DNA from: Arthrobacter sp. SLBN-100
GTDB taxonomy: Bacteria; Actinomycetota; Actinomycetes; Actinomycetales; Micrococcaceae
Direction of reading: 5' to 3'
Length of the DNA stretch: 64,000 bases
Assembly (NCBI RefSeq): GCF_006715305.1
Contig: NZ_VFMY01000001.1
Coordinates: 2,914,001-2,978,000, forward strand
The position numbers were made by a program, and so were the translations under genes. Of this stretch, positions 37,830 through 46,280 are shown one piece after another. A model generated the notes under the pieces. The model was given only the letters and a program-made list of their open reading frames with translations. It made no database searches and was not told the origin of the DNA. Each line of letters begins with the position of its first letter. Positions within the stretch are counted from its first letter, which is position 1.

Positions 37830-38783
37830 ATGATGGCCTTCTTTATTGCAGCCCTCGGCGTGCTGGGCGTTGCCTCCTCCGGCCCCCTGATAGCAGCCAC
37901 CCTTGGGGCCACCAGTGCCAGTGCACTGGCCATAGCCTTCTGGCGCAACGCCATCGGCGCCGTCGTCATGGCGACCCCCACGCTCATCCGCGAGCCGGCC
38001 CAGTTCGGCAGGGTGACACGGTGGGAGTTCCGCTGGTCGCTGCTCGCCGCCGTCGCCCTTGCCCTGCACTTTGCCTGCTTCATCACGTCACTGCAGCTGA
38101 CGAGCGTTGCTGCAGCCACGGCCCTGGTGTGCCTCCAATCGGCATGGATCGCCGTTTTCCAGCTCTTCAGGGGAACCAGGCACCGCTGGCAGGTGCTGGC
38201 CGGGCTGGGCATCGCCTTTGGCGGAGTTGTGGCAATCACCGGCTTCGACATGGGATCTTCCCCGGACGCCCTCCTCGGTGACCTGCTGGCAGTGGCCGGC
38301 GGAGCCTTGGCAGGACTGTACACACTGGCAGGCGGCAAGGCCCGGCAGAGCATGACCACCGGGACCTACACCACGCTCTGCTACGGGATGTGCGCAGCCC
38401 TGGTGGCCGTTCTCGCACTGCTGGGCGGACAACCGCTGGTAGGCTTTGAGGCCGCCGGCTGGCTGGGCATTGCGGCAATCACCGTGTGCGCCCAACTCGT
38501 GGGCCATACCGCGTTCAACCACCTGCTCGCCACGATGAGTCCGCTGCTGGTGTCCATGATCATCCTGCTGGAAATCCCCGGCGCGGCGCTCCTGGCCGCC
38601 CTGTTCCTGCAAGAGACACTTCCCGCAGGAACCTACGCCGGACTGGCCCTGATCCTCGTGGGGCTCGCCGTCGTCCTACTCGGCCAAAAGCCCGGAAGGG
38701 CTGGGCGGCGGGGACGCGCAGCAGGGTCCAGGGAACAGGACGGACCTCCGGACCGTCCGCTGGCGGACCTCGGGACTGACTGA
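37830..38783 (+). CDS. EamA/DMT family transporter
   Basis: This 317-residue inner-membrane protein has about ten hydrophobic helices arranged as two EamA repeats, the layout of drug/metabolite transporters. The first repeat ends near residue 145 and the second starts with a Gly-rich LLAVAGGALAGLYTLAGGKA. The substrate is unknown; export of a metabolite or amino acid is the family expectation. The tail of 30 residues is charged. ATG 37830 or 37833 could be the start. Confidence 0.88.
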   Translation: MMAFFIAALGVLGVASSGPLIAATLGATSASALAIAFWRNAIGAVVMATPTLIREPAQFGRVTRWEFRWSLLAAVALALHFACFITSLQLTSVAAATALVCLQSAWIAVFQLFRGTRHRWQVLAGLGIAFGGVVAITGFDMGSSPDALLGDLLAVAGGALAGLYTLAGGKARQSMTTGTYTTLCYGMCAALVAVLALLGGQPLVGFEAAGWLGIAAITVCAQLVGHTAFNHLLATMSPLLVSMIILLEIPGAALLAALFLQETLPAGTYAGLALILVGLAVVLLGQKPGRAGRRGRAAGSREQDGPPDRPLADLGTD

Positions 38784-38812
38784 CCCCTGGTTACCAAGGG
38801 CGGGGGAAAGGC

Positions 38813-39688
38813 CTACTGCCCGCCGCGGCGGGCCGGCTGTGCAGTATTAACGGTGTGGATGGCCCGCAGGAGCTTGGCCGGGAAGTACACCGAGAAGAAC
38901 ACCACCATGGGTGCCTTGAGGGCCATCTTCTTCACGTTGTGAGCTTTGTAGGTGCGGTCAAACCGCGTCACATAGTAGCGGTAGTCCCGGGGTGAATCCT
39001 CCAGCCGGCGGGCGGACATACCGGACACCATCTGGGGGCAGTAGCTGATCTTCAGGTCGTGGTCGGCCAGGTGCAGGGAAAGATCGATGTCTTCATGCAT
39101 CTCGTCCTTCTCGTCACGGCACGTCTCCGGGCGGATGGTCTCCCAGGCCGAAGAGCGCAGGGCCATGTTGGAGCCAAACAGGAAATGGTACTGGTGCTTG
39201 GCCAGCTTCAGCATGAGCTGGCGCATCTTGTCGTCCGCTTTGAGGCCGAAGCGGCGCATGGGCATGTCGTAGTAGACCACGGGGCCCGTGGCGGCCTGGA
39301 CTGACGGGTCAACGAAGGCGCGCTGCACCTGTTCCACCCAGTCCGGCTCCACCACGGAGTCCGCGTCGATGCGGCCCAGGATGTCCCCGGTGGCGTTGTC
39401 CAGGCCGAAGTTGCGGGTGGGAATGAGCCCCTGTTCCTTGTCCTGGCTCAGCAGGATGATGGGGCTTTCCGGATACTCAAGTTGCATGTGGCGGACGATG
39501 TCGGCGGTCCGGTCCTTGGAGAGGTTGTCCACCACGATGATTTCGTGGGCGGGCACCGACTGGTAGATGGCAGCTATGAGGCACTGCCGGATGACGCTCT
39601 CCTCGTTGTATGCCGGGATGACAATGGACACGCGGGCGTGGTGTGCTGCGTCGTTCAAGGCATCCCCAGAGGATTGGTCGGCTGACAT
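38813..39688 (-). CDS. Glycosyltransferase family 2
   Basis: This inverting GT-A glycosyltransferase has about 291 residues. The nucleotide-sugar fold begins with VSIVIPAYNEESVIRQC, has the metal-binding DADSVVEPDW and a later acidic motif in DEMHEDIDLSLHL. A hydrophobic segment near the C-terminus (APMVVFFSVYFPAKLL) may attach it to the membrane. The frame is open up to a TTG at 39799, but that part overlaps the terminator of the neighbouring gene, so I start at ATG 39688. The acceptor is unknown. Confidence 0.85.
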   Translation of the reverse strand: MSADQSSGDALNDAAHHARVSIVIPAYNEESVIRQCLIAAIYQSVPAHEIIVVDNLSKDRTADIVRHMQLEYPESPIILLSQDKEQGLIPTRNFGLDNATGDILGRIDADSVVEPDWVEQVQRAFVDPSVQAATGPVVYYDMPMRRFGLKADDKMRQLMLKLAKHQYHFLFGSNMALRSSAWETIRPETCRDEKDEMHEDIDLSLHLADHDLKISYCPQMVSGMSARRLEDSPRDYRYYVTRFDRTYKAHNVKKMALKAPMVVFFSVYFPAKLLRAIHTVNTAQPARRGGQ

Positions 39689-39744
39689 CAGTTCAAATTT
39701 AGCATCGATCCGCTGCCGTCCCGGGAGCCCGCAGCCGGCGGAGA

Positions 39745-39798
39745 TGAATAAAGGGCCCCGCCGCAGTGAACTTGTCACGGCAGCGGAGCCCTTATTCA
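39745..39798 (-). terminator. Long imperfect hairpin terminating the amphipathic-repeat gene
   Basis: Arms of about 24 bases (39745-39768 and 39775-39798) begin TGAATAA and end TTATTCA with a GC-rich middle. The gene at 39812-40771 ends 14 bases before it. The T-rich CTTTATT lies within the arm rather than after it. Confidence 0.7.
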
Positions 39799-39811
39799 AA
39801 AGGCAGGAATG

Positions 39812-40771
39812 CTAGGACTGCGTGGTGTCCCTGGCAGCAGTGGACGTGTCGGCGTTGCCGGTGCTGGACGCGATGTTCCTGGTGGCGGTCTTGGCGTCAG
39901 TGGCAACCGGGGTTGTTTCGCCGGCAACGTCCTCAGCCACGTGCTTGGCCTTGTCCGCGGAGTCGGCGTCCGCATCGCTGGCACCCTCTGCCGCGCCGGA
40001 AGCCTTAGCAGCCCCGGTGCTGCTGGTGGCCTCGGTAACCTCGTTCACCGTAGTTGCCGGGACCGGTTCCGGCGTGGCCGTGACCGGCGAGGGCGTCTTC
40101 CACGGATCCTCGACCGGCTTTGAGGCCTTCCAGGCGGCCACACCGGCGGCAACGGCGGCGGCGATAACGCCAAACACCAGCCAGCCGCGCTTCTTGGGCT
40201 TCTCCGGCTCGGCCAGCTGGATGCCCACTGTCCGGCCGGCCCCTGTCGCGGCCGCCTTCAGCTGGGTACCGGTGGCCTGGGCCTGCTGCTGGATGGCGTG
40301 GATGATTCCCACATCGCCCAGCTTCTGGGCCACGGCGTCGACGTGCGCCGGGGTGTTCTCGAGTGTCCGGTGCACCGCCCCTGATGCCACGCCGATCTGG
40401 TCGGACAGGCGGGGAAGATATTCCACCACTACGCGGTCACGGGCGTTAAGGATGACGGGCGTGGCCTTGTCCAGGGCCTCATGCAGCCGCGGGGAAGCGC
40501 CCTCCACGGCGTCATTGATGCGCGGTGCCAGCTGTGCCAGGCCGTCCTGGATTCGCGGCGTCACTACAGCCACGCCGTCAGCGAGGTTGTGCGCTGCAGA
40601 CTTCAGGCCTTCCTGGATCTTGGGAGATGCCGTATCCAGGCTGTGCTGGAGACGGGGAACGGCCCAGTCAACGGCTGCTTCCACGCGGGGGGCTGCCCAA
40701 TCCCGAGCATTCTCTACGGCGCTGGCGACTGACAGCTCAAGGTCACGGGCAATACGATCCGATTTCTTCAC
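39812..40771 (-). CDS. Membrane-anchored protein with amphipathic helical repeats, unknown function
   Basis: I do not recognise a named family. The GTG at 40771 has a strong GGGAGGT ribosome site 4 bases upstream. The first 165 residues are a series of short helical units with a recurring Pro-Arg or Pro-Lys step (APRVEAAVDWAVPRLQHSL, SPKIQEGL, TPRIQDGL, APRINDAV, SPRLHEAL), like apolipoprotein or perilipin repeats that lie on membranes. One transmembrane helix follows KKRG (WLVFGVIAAAVAAGVAAW), then a Thr/Ala/Ser-rich acidic tail. The repeats probably lie in the cytoplasm. A role at the membrane surface is inferred. Confidence 0.7.
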   Translation of the reverse strand: MKKSDRIARDLELSVASAVENARDWAAPRVEAAVDWAVPRLQHSLDTASPKIQEGLKSAAHNLADGVAVVTPRIQDGLAQLAPRINDAVEGASPRLHEALDKATPVILNARDRVVVEYLPRLSDQIGVASGAVHRTLENTPAHVDAVAQKLGDVGIIHAIQQQAQATGTQLKAAATGAGRTVGIQLAEPEKPKKRGWLVFGVIAAAVAAGVAAWKASKPVEDPWKTPSPVTATPEPVPATTVNEVTEATSSTGAAKASGAAEGASDADADSADKAKHVAEDVAGETTPVATDAKTATRNIASSTGNADTSTAARDTTQS

Positions 40772-40925
40772 AACTACCTCCCGATTAATGTGACGGTCTG
40801 TGGTTAGCCTACGTGGCTTGGTGTTCACCGGCTATTCTCTCCCCGGATTTTTGGTGGATTTCACCGAGCGCGGAACTGTCCCCGCAGCTCTCTCCACCCC
40901 GGAACCCCGTGAAAGAATGGGCCGT

Positions 40926-41471
40926 ATGACTGCCATCGCAACTGCAAAAGCAACCATCCACACAAGCCTCGGCGACATCGTCGTCAACCTCTTCGGCAAC
41001 CACGCGCCCAAGACGGTCAAAAACTTCGTCGGCCTCGCCACCGGCGAGCAGGCATGGACCCACCCGGAGACGGGCGAGGACAAGACCGGTACGCCCCTGT
41101 ACAACGGCACCATCTTCCACCGGATCATCAAGGATTTCATGATCCAGGCCGGCGATCCCCTGGGCCGCGGCGTGGGCGGACCGGGCTACCAGTTCGACGA
41201 CGAAATCCACCCCGAACTCAGCTTCAACCAGCCCTACAAGCTGGCTATGGCCAATGCCGGCATCCGCATGGGCAAGGGCACCAACGGGTCACAGTTCTTC
41301 ATCACCACCATCCCCACCGACTGGCTGCAGGGCAAGCACAGCATCTTCGGTGAAGTGGCGGATGACCAATCCAAGAAGGTCGTTGACGCCATCGAGGGCG
41401 TCCGCACCGGCATGGGCGACCGTCCCGTAGAGGACGTCACCATTAACAGCATCGACATCGAACAGCTGTAA
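40926..41471 (+). CDS. Peptidyl-prolyl cis-trans isomerase (cyclophilin type)
   Basis: This 181-residue cyclophilin catalyses proline isomerisation in folding proteins. It contains the family motifs FHRIIKDFMIQAGDPLG, NGSQFFIT and KHSIFGEV with the catalytic arginine in FHR. No signal peptide is present, so it is cytoplasmic. An in-frame ATG at 40917 is an alternative start. The rhomboid gene follows after 9 bases. Confidence 0.95.
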   Translation: MTAIATAKATIHTSLGDIVVNLFGNHAPKTVKNFVGLATGEQAWTHPETGEDKTGTPLYNGTIFHRIIKDFMIQAGDPLGRGVGGPGYQFDDEIHPELSFNQPYKLAMANAGIRMGKGTNGSQFFITTIPTDWLQGKHSIFGEVADDQSKKVVDAIEGVRTGMGDRPVEDVTINSIDIEQL

Positions 41472-41480
41472 TCCCCTTCC

Positions 41481-42359
41481 ATGAGTTACGGAATTCCGAC
41501 GGCTGAGCCGTCCGCGCAGGTTCCGGTCTGCCCCCGGCACCCGGACCGGCCATCCTATGTGCGCTGCCAGCGGTGCGGGCGCCCCGCGTGCCCGGACTGC
41601 CAGCGGGCGGCCGCCGTCGGATTCCAATGCGTTGACTGCGTCAACGAAACAAGGCGTACGACGCCGGAAGTACGGACGGTCTACGGCGGCGCCGTAACCG
41701 CCGGCAAACCTTTGGTGACGTACGGCATCATCGCAGCGTGTGTGGTGATGTACGTGCTGCAGTGGATCATCCCCGGCCAGGCCGTTTATGAACAGCTCGC
41801 CTACAACAACTTGTTCGCCACCCCTCAATACGGGGCCTTCGAGCCGTGGCGGATGCTCACGGCAGCATTCCTGCACTCGCCGGATTCCGTCCTGCACATT
41901 GTCATTAACATGTACACGCTGTGGATCTTCGGCCAGGCCCTCGAGCCGCTCCTTGGCCGCATCCGCTTCCTGGCCCTGTATTTGATCTCCGCTGTTGGCG
42001 GCTCGGTTGGATACCTGCTCCTGAACCCGTTGCTGGTGCCCGGGCAAGGCCTGGTGGGAGTAGTGGGCGCTTCAGGTGCCATCTTCGGGCTCTTCGGCGC
42101 CATGCTGCTGGTGCAGCGGCATCGCGGCGGAGACACCCGCCAGCTCTGGGTGCTGATCGCCATCAACGGTGTGATCGGCTTCCTGATCCCCCAAATCGCC
42201 TGGCAGGCGCACCTCGGCGGCCTGGTCACCGGTGGGCTCTGTGCAGCGGTCCTGGCCTATACCCCCCGCGGACCCAGGCAAGGCCTGGTCCAGGCAGCCG
42301 GCCTGGCAGCGGTCTTTGCCCTGCTGGTTGCCGCCAGTTGGATTCGAATCTCGCTGTAG
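41481..42359 (+). CDS. Rhomboid family intramembrane serine protease
   Basis: This protease cuts transmembrane substrates inside the membrane. The 292-residue protein begins with a B-box-like zinc-binding region (CPRHPDRPSYVRCQRCGRPA, then CPDC and CVDC). Six or seven helices follow, with the conserved HIVINMYTLW, the nucleophile S198 in GASGAIFG and H244 in QAHLGG. It forms a short operon with the cyclophilin and ends at a terminator. Confidence 0.93.
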   Translation: MSYGIPTAEPSAQVPVCPRHPDRPSYVRCQRCGRPACPDCQRAAAVGFQCVDCVNETRRTTPEVRTVYGGAVTAGKPLVTYGIIAACVVMYVLQWIIPGQAVYEQLAYNNLFATPQYGAFEPWRMLTAAFLHSPDSVLHIVINMYTLWIFGQALEPLLGRIRFLALYLISAVGGSVGYLLLNPLLVPGQGLVGVVGASGAIFGLFGAMLLVQRHRGGDTRQLWVLIAINGVIGFLIPQIAWQAHLGGLVTGGLCAAVLAYTPRGPRQGLVQAAGLAAVFALLVAASWIRISL

Positions 42360-42401
42360 ATCCCCGGGCTGCCGCCCACTTGCCACTCGTCCCGAAAAAC
42401 G

Positions 42402-42436
42402 CCCCGACCTCCGCCCGGACGTCGGGGTCTTTTTTA
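42402..42436 (+). terminator. Intrinsic terminator of the cyclophilin-rhomboid operon
   Basis: CCCCGAC (42402-42408) pairs with GTCGGGG (42421-42427), followed by TCTTTTTT. The T-run merges with the first DnaA box of the next region. Confidence 0.85.
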
Positions 42437-42951
42437 TCCACAGGGGTTATCCACAATGTTGGTAACTTACACGCGTGTAGTTCACACGCGGTGCGCGCCT
42501 TTCCCGCCAACTGGCAGGAAGCGTGCGTCAAAACCCTTCACTTCTTCCACAACTGTGGATAACTCTTGGGGATAGTGCTGTGCTTAAGTGGACAAACTTG
42601 GCCCGAAATGCGGTATCTGTGGAAAAAGGCGTGGAAAGCGGGCGGGCTGGACGCGGGGAGGTGGTTTCCCCAACCCCTTTCAACAGGCTTTTGCACAGTG
42701 TTAATAACTGACAGCACTGTAGTTCCCTGTGGAAAATTGCCCGGAGTACGGCGGCAGGGGGCTAAGAGCGCCGGAATTTCCCCCAGACTTTCCACAACTG
42801 TGGATAACTTGTGGGTATCCGAGTGTTGGTAAGTGGAAAAGACCAACAGCACCTGGTGTGCAAAGCTGGGTGACAACGGGCAGCCGCCTACGCAGGGAAA
42901 ATCCGCCTGCCACTTGTTCCGCCCCCGTTGTGTTCCGACCAGGAGAATCCT
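42434..42951. promoter_or_regulatory. DnaA-box cluster at 42.4-42.8 kb (non-oriC)
   Basis: Exact boxes lie at 42434-42442 and 42447-42455 (plus orientation) and at 42554-42562 and 42799-42807 (minus orientation). The last two are part of a repeated 20-mer, TTCCACAACTGTGGATAACT, at 42545-42564 and 42790-42809. A CACAGTGTTAATAAC motif at about 42695-42709 recurs at about 43465. No gene is visible between the terminator and the AhpD-like start. Confidence 0.8.
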
Positions 42952-43419
42952 TTGAGCGCCACTACCCAGCACATCTACCTTGATAAGCAGCATCCTGCCC
43001 TGTGGAGGGCCCTTAACGGACTGGGACTCAAGGTGCGTGAGGCTGCCGGGGCGGCCGGCCTGGATGAAACCATCGTGGAGCTCCTCCGGGTGCGCGTTTC
43101 GCAACTCAATGGATGTGCTTACTGCCTTGACCTGCACGTGAGGGAAGCCATGGAGGCGGGCGAAAGCGTGCAACGCCTGGCCGTACTGCCGGCATGGCGC
43201 GAGACAGCTCTTTTTACGGAAAAGGAGCGGGCGGCACTCGCACTGGCCGAGAGCATCACCGAGCTGCCCGGCCACAGCGTGCAGGGGCACGAGGAGGCCT
43301 ACGCCAGGGAGCACCTCTCGGAGGAGGAATTCTCGGCAGTAAGCTGGCTGGCCATCGCCATGAACGCGTTCAACCGCGTCTCAATCACCAGCCACCATCC
43401 GGTCACCGGGGACCGGTAA
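42952..43419 (+). CDS. Carboxymuconolactone decarboxylase (AhpD-like) family protein
   Basis: This 155-residue alpha-helical protein has the redox motif CAYCLDLH (Cys-x-x-Cys with a following His), typical of AhpD-like alkylhydroperoxidases. The start is a TTG with CAGGAG upstream (SATTQHIYLDKQHPALWRAL). It stands alone, surrounded on both sides by DnaA boxes. A peroxide-defence role is the family expectation and is not shown here. Confidence 0.85.
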   Translation: MSATTQHIYLDKQHPALWRALNGLGLKVREAAGAAGLDETIVELLRVRVSQLNGCAYCLDLHVREAMEAGESVQRLAVLPAWRETALFTEKERAALALAESITELPGHSVQGHEEAYAREHLSEEEFSAVSWLAIAMNAFNRVSITSHHPVTGDR

Positions 43420-43447
43420 AAACTCCCGTTGCACATATGCGGCCGGT

Positions 43448-43574
43448 TTATCCACAGGTCTTCCACAGTGTTAATAACCGCAGCCGGGCGGCTGGATTAG
43501 CGCTTCGGCACGGCAGGGCGCGGGATGCCGCTCGCGTCCGAGTGCTGCAGCGAAGTTTTCAACAGTGTGGATAA
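43448..43574. promoter_or_regulatory. DnaA boxes downstream of the AhpD-like gene
   Basis: An exact TTATCCACA at 43448-43456 is followed by CTTCCACAGTGTTAATAAC. An exact inverted box TGTGGATAA lies at 43566-43574. Together with 42434-42807 this makes six exact boxes in 1.14 kb. Confidence 0.8.
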
Positions 43575-43604
43575 CTTTCCCAACAGTTGGGGAAAACCGT
43601 GATG

Positions 43605-44216
43605 CTAGGTGCGGGAAGCCGGCCAGACCCCCGAAGATCCGCGCCGGTGGCTGTCCAACAGATGGGTATCCACCATGCCGATGGCTTCCATCAGGGCAAA
43701 CATGGTGGTGGGCCCGACGAAGGAGAACCCCTTCTTCCGCAGGGCCTTGGACAGGGCGGCCGACTCAGGGGACTGCGTGGGGATATCGGAGTGGATCGCG
43801 GGGCGGGGCGTCACAGCGGGCCTGAACTGCCACACGAACTCCACCAGGCCGCCTTCCTGCCGCAGTGTGAGGGTGGCCCGGGCATTGGTGATGGCGGCGC
43901 GGATCTTCAGTCGGTTCCGCACGATGCCGGGGTCCTGCATCAGGCGGTCCACATCGGCTTCCGTAAATAACGCCACAGCGTCGGGGTCAAAGCCGGCGAA
44001 GGCATTCCGGAAGGCGGGGCGCTTGCGGAGGATGGTGGCCCAGGAGAGTCCCGACTGGAAGCCCTCCAGGCAGATGCGCTCGTAGAGCCCCTGTTCATCG
44101 GTGACCGGCAGGCCCCACTCAGTGTCGTAGTACTCGCGCAGGAGCGGATCGACGGAGGCCCACAGGGGCCGGGCCAGTCCGTCCCCGCCCACGACCACGC
44201 TGCCGTCAGGAGCCAT
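43605..44216 (-). CDS. tag: DNA-3-methyladenine glycosylase I, variant lacking most zinc-snap ligands
   Basis: This enzyme removes 3-methyladenine from alkylated DNA. The 203-residue protein keeps the catalytic block CLEGFQSGLSWATILRKR with its glutamate, GIVRNRLKI and FVGPTTMFALMEAIGMVDTH. Three of the four zinc-snap residues known from E. coli Tag (Cys4, His17, Cys179) are replaced here: Arg-Pro-Leu-Trp where RCxW is usual, YYDTEWG instead of YHDxEWG, and DSH in place of the xCH end. Only the third ligand (His175 equivalent) remains. Activity is still likely. Confidence 0.88.
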   Translation of the reverse strand: MAPDGSVVVGGDGLARPLWASVDPLLREYYDTEWGLPVTDEQGLYERICLEGFQSGLSWATILRKRPAFRNAFAGFDPDAVALFTEADVDRLMQDPGIVRNRLKIRAAITNARATLTLRQEGGLVEFVWQFRPAVTPRPAIHSDIPTQSPESAALSKALRKKGFSFVGPTTMFALMEAIGMVDTHLLDSHRRGSSGVWPASRT

Positions 44217-44228
44217 GAATGCCAGTGC

Positions 44229-44480
44229 CTATGAACGCCACCGTGTGGTCATGAGGAAGCCGACGATCGCGATGCCGAAACCGGCCACGATGTTCCAGGA
44301 TTCCCAGGCCTGGACCGGGAGGCTGCCTTCGCTGATGTAGAAGGTGATGATCCAGAGGAGGCCGATGATCATGAGGCCGAACATCACTGGCTTGAACCAG
44401 ACAGGGTTGGGCTTGTAGGTCTGCGACGAAGCCTGCTGGGTGGTGCTGGCGGTCTTCTTGCGTGGCTTTGACTCGGGCAC
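44229..44480 (-). CDS. crgA: Cell division protein CrgA
   Basis: CrgA is a septation regulator that binds FtsZ and penicillin-binding proteins in Actinobacteria. The 83-residue protein has a basic N-terminus (PESKPRKKTAS), PNPVWFKPVMFGLMIIGLLW as the first membrane helix, a short loop and a second helix (NIVAGFGIAIVGFLMTTRW). The start is GTG 44480 behind AAGGAGA; a much longer open frame upstream is not coding. It is divergent from the sortase gene. Confidence 0.94.
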   Translation of the reverse strand: MPESKPRKKTASTTQQASSQTYKPNPVWFKPVMFGLMIIGLLWIITFYISEGSLPVQAWESWNIVAGFGIAIVGFLMTTRWRS

Positions 44481-44654
44481 TGGCTCTCCTTGGCGGGCTG
44501 AGGCAAGCTCGGCGTTCCCGGCTTGATATCCTGCAAGAAGGAAGTTGCCAGCGGTCTGCGCGATCTTGGTCAAATCTGGATTCTTACTAGCAGCCAATTC
44601 TAGTCGTAGTTCATGGGGCACCAGTGCCCGCCGCAACCGCCCGGAGGAGAACGC

Positions 44655-45440
44655 GTGGTACTGCAGGAGAAGGCGAGGCCCGCCGCTGCGCCGCGTGCCG
44701 GCGTCGTATTTCTGCGCGGAACCATCCAGATACTGGGTGAGCTGCTGATCACTGCCGGGATCATCCTGCTGCTCTTTGTCGCCTGGCAGCTGTGGTGGAC
44801 CAACGTCGAATCGGATGCCAAGCAGAGCGAAGTGATCAAGGAGTTCGCGCAGGATTTCGGGACTGCAGCACCAGGCGCGCCGGAGGCCCCCACAGTCCCG
44901 GTGCCCGAAGAATTCGGGCCGCCCGTGGTGGGGACCGCGCCGGGCCACGCCGGCACCATCGGCATTATGTACATTCCCCGGTTCGGCGAGAACTACACCC
45001 GGCCCATTGTCCAGGGGACCAGCCAGGATGTGCTGGACACGCTGGGCCTGGGGCACTACAGCAACACGGCCATGCCCGGAGCGGTGGGGAACTTCGCTGT
45101 TGCCGGGCACCGCCAGACGCACGGCGCGGTCCTGGACAATATCCACACCCTGGTGCCCGGGGACAAGATCTACGTGCAGACGAAGGACGGCTATTACGTC
45201 TACGTCTTCCGCAACAACCAGGTCGTGATGCCGTCGCGCACTGACGTCCTGGAGCCGGTGCCCACCCAGCCGGGCGCCGCCCCCACGGAAAGCTTCCTCA
45301 CTATGACCAGCTGCAATCCCCGCTTCGGGGCTGAAGAACGCATCATCGCCTACGCGCTGCTGGAGAGCTGGCGTCCCGCATCAGCCGGTCCGCCCGCGGA
45401 CATTGCAGGCCAGGTAGCCGCAGCGACTGGAAGAGGGTGA
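44655..45440 (+). CDS. Class E sortase
   Basis: This transpeptidase anchors or processes surface proteins outside the cell. The 261-residue protein has an N-terminal membrane anchor (about residues 25-45), the catalytic H152 in VAGHRQTHG and C220 in LTMTSCNPRFG, with the catalytic arginine expected just after. GTG 44655 follows GGAGGAG. It probably shares a transcript with the next small gene and trpG. Confidence 0.9.
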   Translation: MVLQEKARPAAAPRAGVVFLRGTIQILGELLITAGIILLLFVAWQLWWTNVESDAKQSEVIKEFAQDFGTAAPGAPEAPTVPVPEEFGPPVVGTAPGHAGTIGIMYIPRFGENYTRPIVQGTSQDVLDTLGLGHYSNTAMPGAVGNFAVAGHRQTHGAVLDNIHTLVPGDKIYVQTKDGYYVYVFRNNQVVMPSRTDVLEPVPTQPGAAPTESFLTMTSCNPRFGAEERIIAYALLESWRPASAGPPADIAGQVAAATGRG

Positions 45441-45442
45441 GC

Positions 45443-45613
45443 ATGTACGCCTGGATCTTCCGCCGTCTCCCCGGGCCGCTCTGGCTGCGGATCGTCACCT
45501 CGCTGGTGCTGATCGCCATCGCACTGGTATTGATGGTTCAGTTCCTTTTCCCGTGGATGTCCGAGTACACCCAATTCACCGACTCAACGATTGGTTCCGC
45601 AAGCCAGCCATGA
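45443..45613 (+). CDS. Small single-pass membrane protein (56 aa) between sortase and trpG
   Basis: The ATG at 45443 lies 3 bases after the sortase stop (an in-frame GTG at 45437 is the alternative). The frame encodes an N-terminal YAWIFRRLPGPLWLR, one membrane helix (VTSLVLIAIALVLMVQFLF) and a short outside tail. Its stop overlaps the trpG start (ATGA). Small proteins of this kind occur at the same place in related Actinobacteria. The function is unknown. Confidence 0.8.
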   Translation: MYAWIFRRLPGPLWLRIVTSLVLIAIALVLMVQFLFPWMSEYTQFTDSTIGSASQP

Positions 45614-46251
45614 CCACAACCAAGATCCTCGTGGTGGATAACTACGACAGCTTCGTCTACACCCTGGTGGGCTACCTCCAGGAACTCGGTGCCGAGACCA
45701 CTGTGGTCCGCAATGACGACGTCACGCTCGCCGAGGCCATCGAACTGGCCAGCACCCGCGACGGCGTCCTCATCTCCCCCGGCCCCGGCAACCCTGCCGA
45801 GGCGGGCGTGTGCATAGAACTGATCAGATGGTGCGGCGAAAACAGCGTGCCCATGTTCGGGGTGTGCCTGGGGCACCAGGCGCTGGCGGAGGCGTTCGGC
45901 GGCAAGGTGACCCACGCACCGGAACTGATGCATGGCAAAACCTCCCTCGTGGAGCACATCGGCACCAGCGTCTTTTCCGGGCTCCCCTCCCCCGTCACGG
46001 CCACCCGATACCATTCGCTGGCCGCCGTCCGGGAAACCCTTCCGGACGTTCTGGAAGTCACCGCCGAAACCGCGTCAGGCGTGGTGATGGGGCTTCAGCA
46101 CCGCACCGCGCCACTGTGCGGGGTGCAGTTCCACCCCGAATCCGTACTCACGGAGGGCGGTTACCAGATGCTGGGGAACTGGCTTGAGTCCCTGGGCATG
46201 AAGGGTGCGGCTGCCCGCGCCTCGAAGCTGAGCCCGCTCATCCAGCACTAA
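45610..46251 (+). CDS. trpG: Anthranilate / para-aminobenzoate synthase amidotransferase component II
   Basis: This class I glutamine amidotransferase supplies ammonia to chorismate-using synthases. The 213-residue protein has DNYDSFVYTLVGYL, the oxyanion loop SPGPGNP, the nucleophile C86 in GVCLGHQA and the His-Glu pair in QFHPESVLTEGG. As in mycobacteria, it lies next to pknB rather than in a trp operon, so it may serve tryptophan, folate or both (pabA is an equally fair name). Confidence 0.93.
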   Translation: MTTTKILVVDNYDSFVYTLVGYLQELGAETTVVRNDDVTLAEAIELASTRDGVLISPGPGNPAEAGVCIELIRWCGENSVPMFGVCLGHQALAEAFGGKVTHAPELMHGKTSLVEHIGTSVFSGLPSPVTATRYHSLAAVRETLPDVLEVTAETASGVVMGLQHRTAPLCGVQFHPESVLTEGGYQMLGNWLESLGMKGAAARASKLSPLIQH

Positions 46252-46280
46252 ATTCCGGCCGCACTGGCGCTGCCTGGAAG

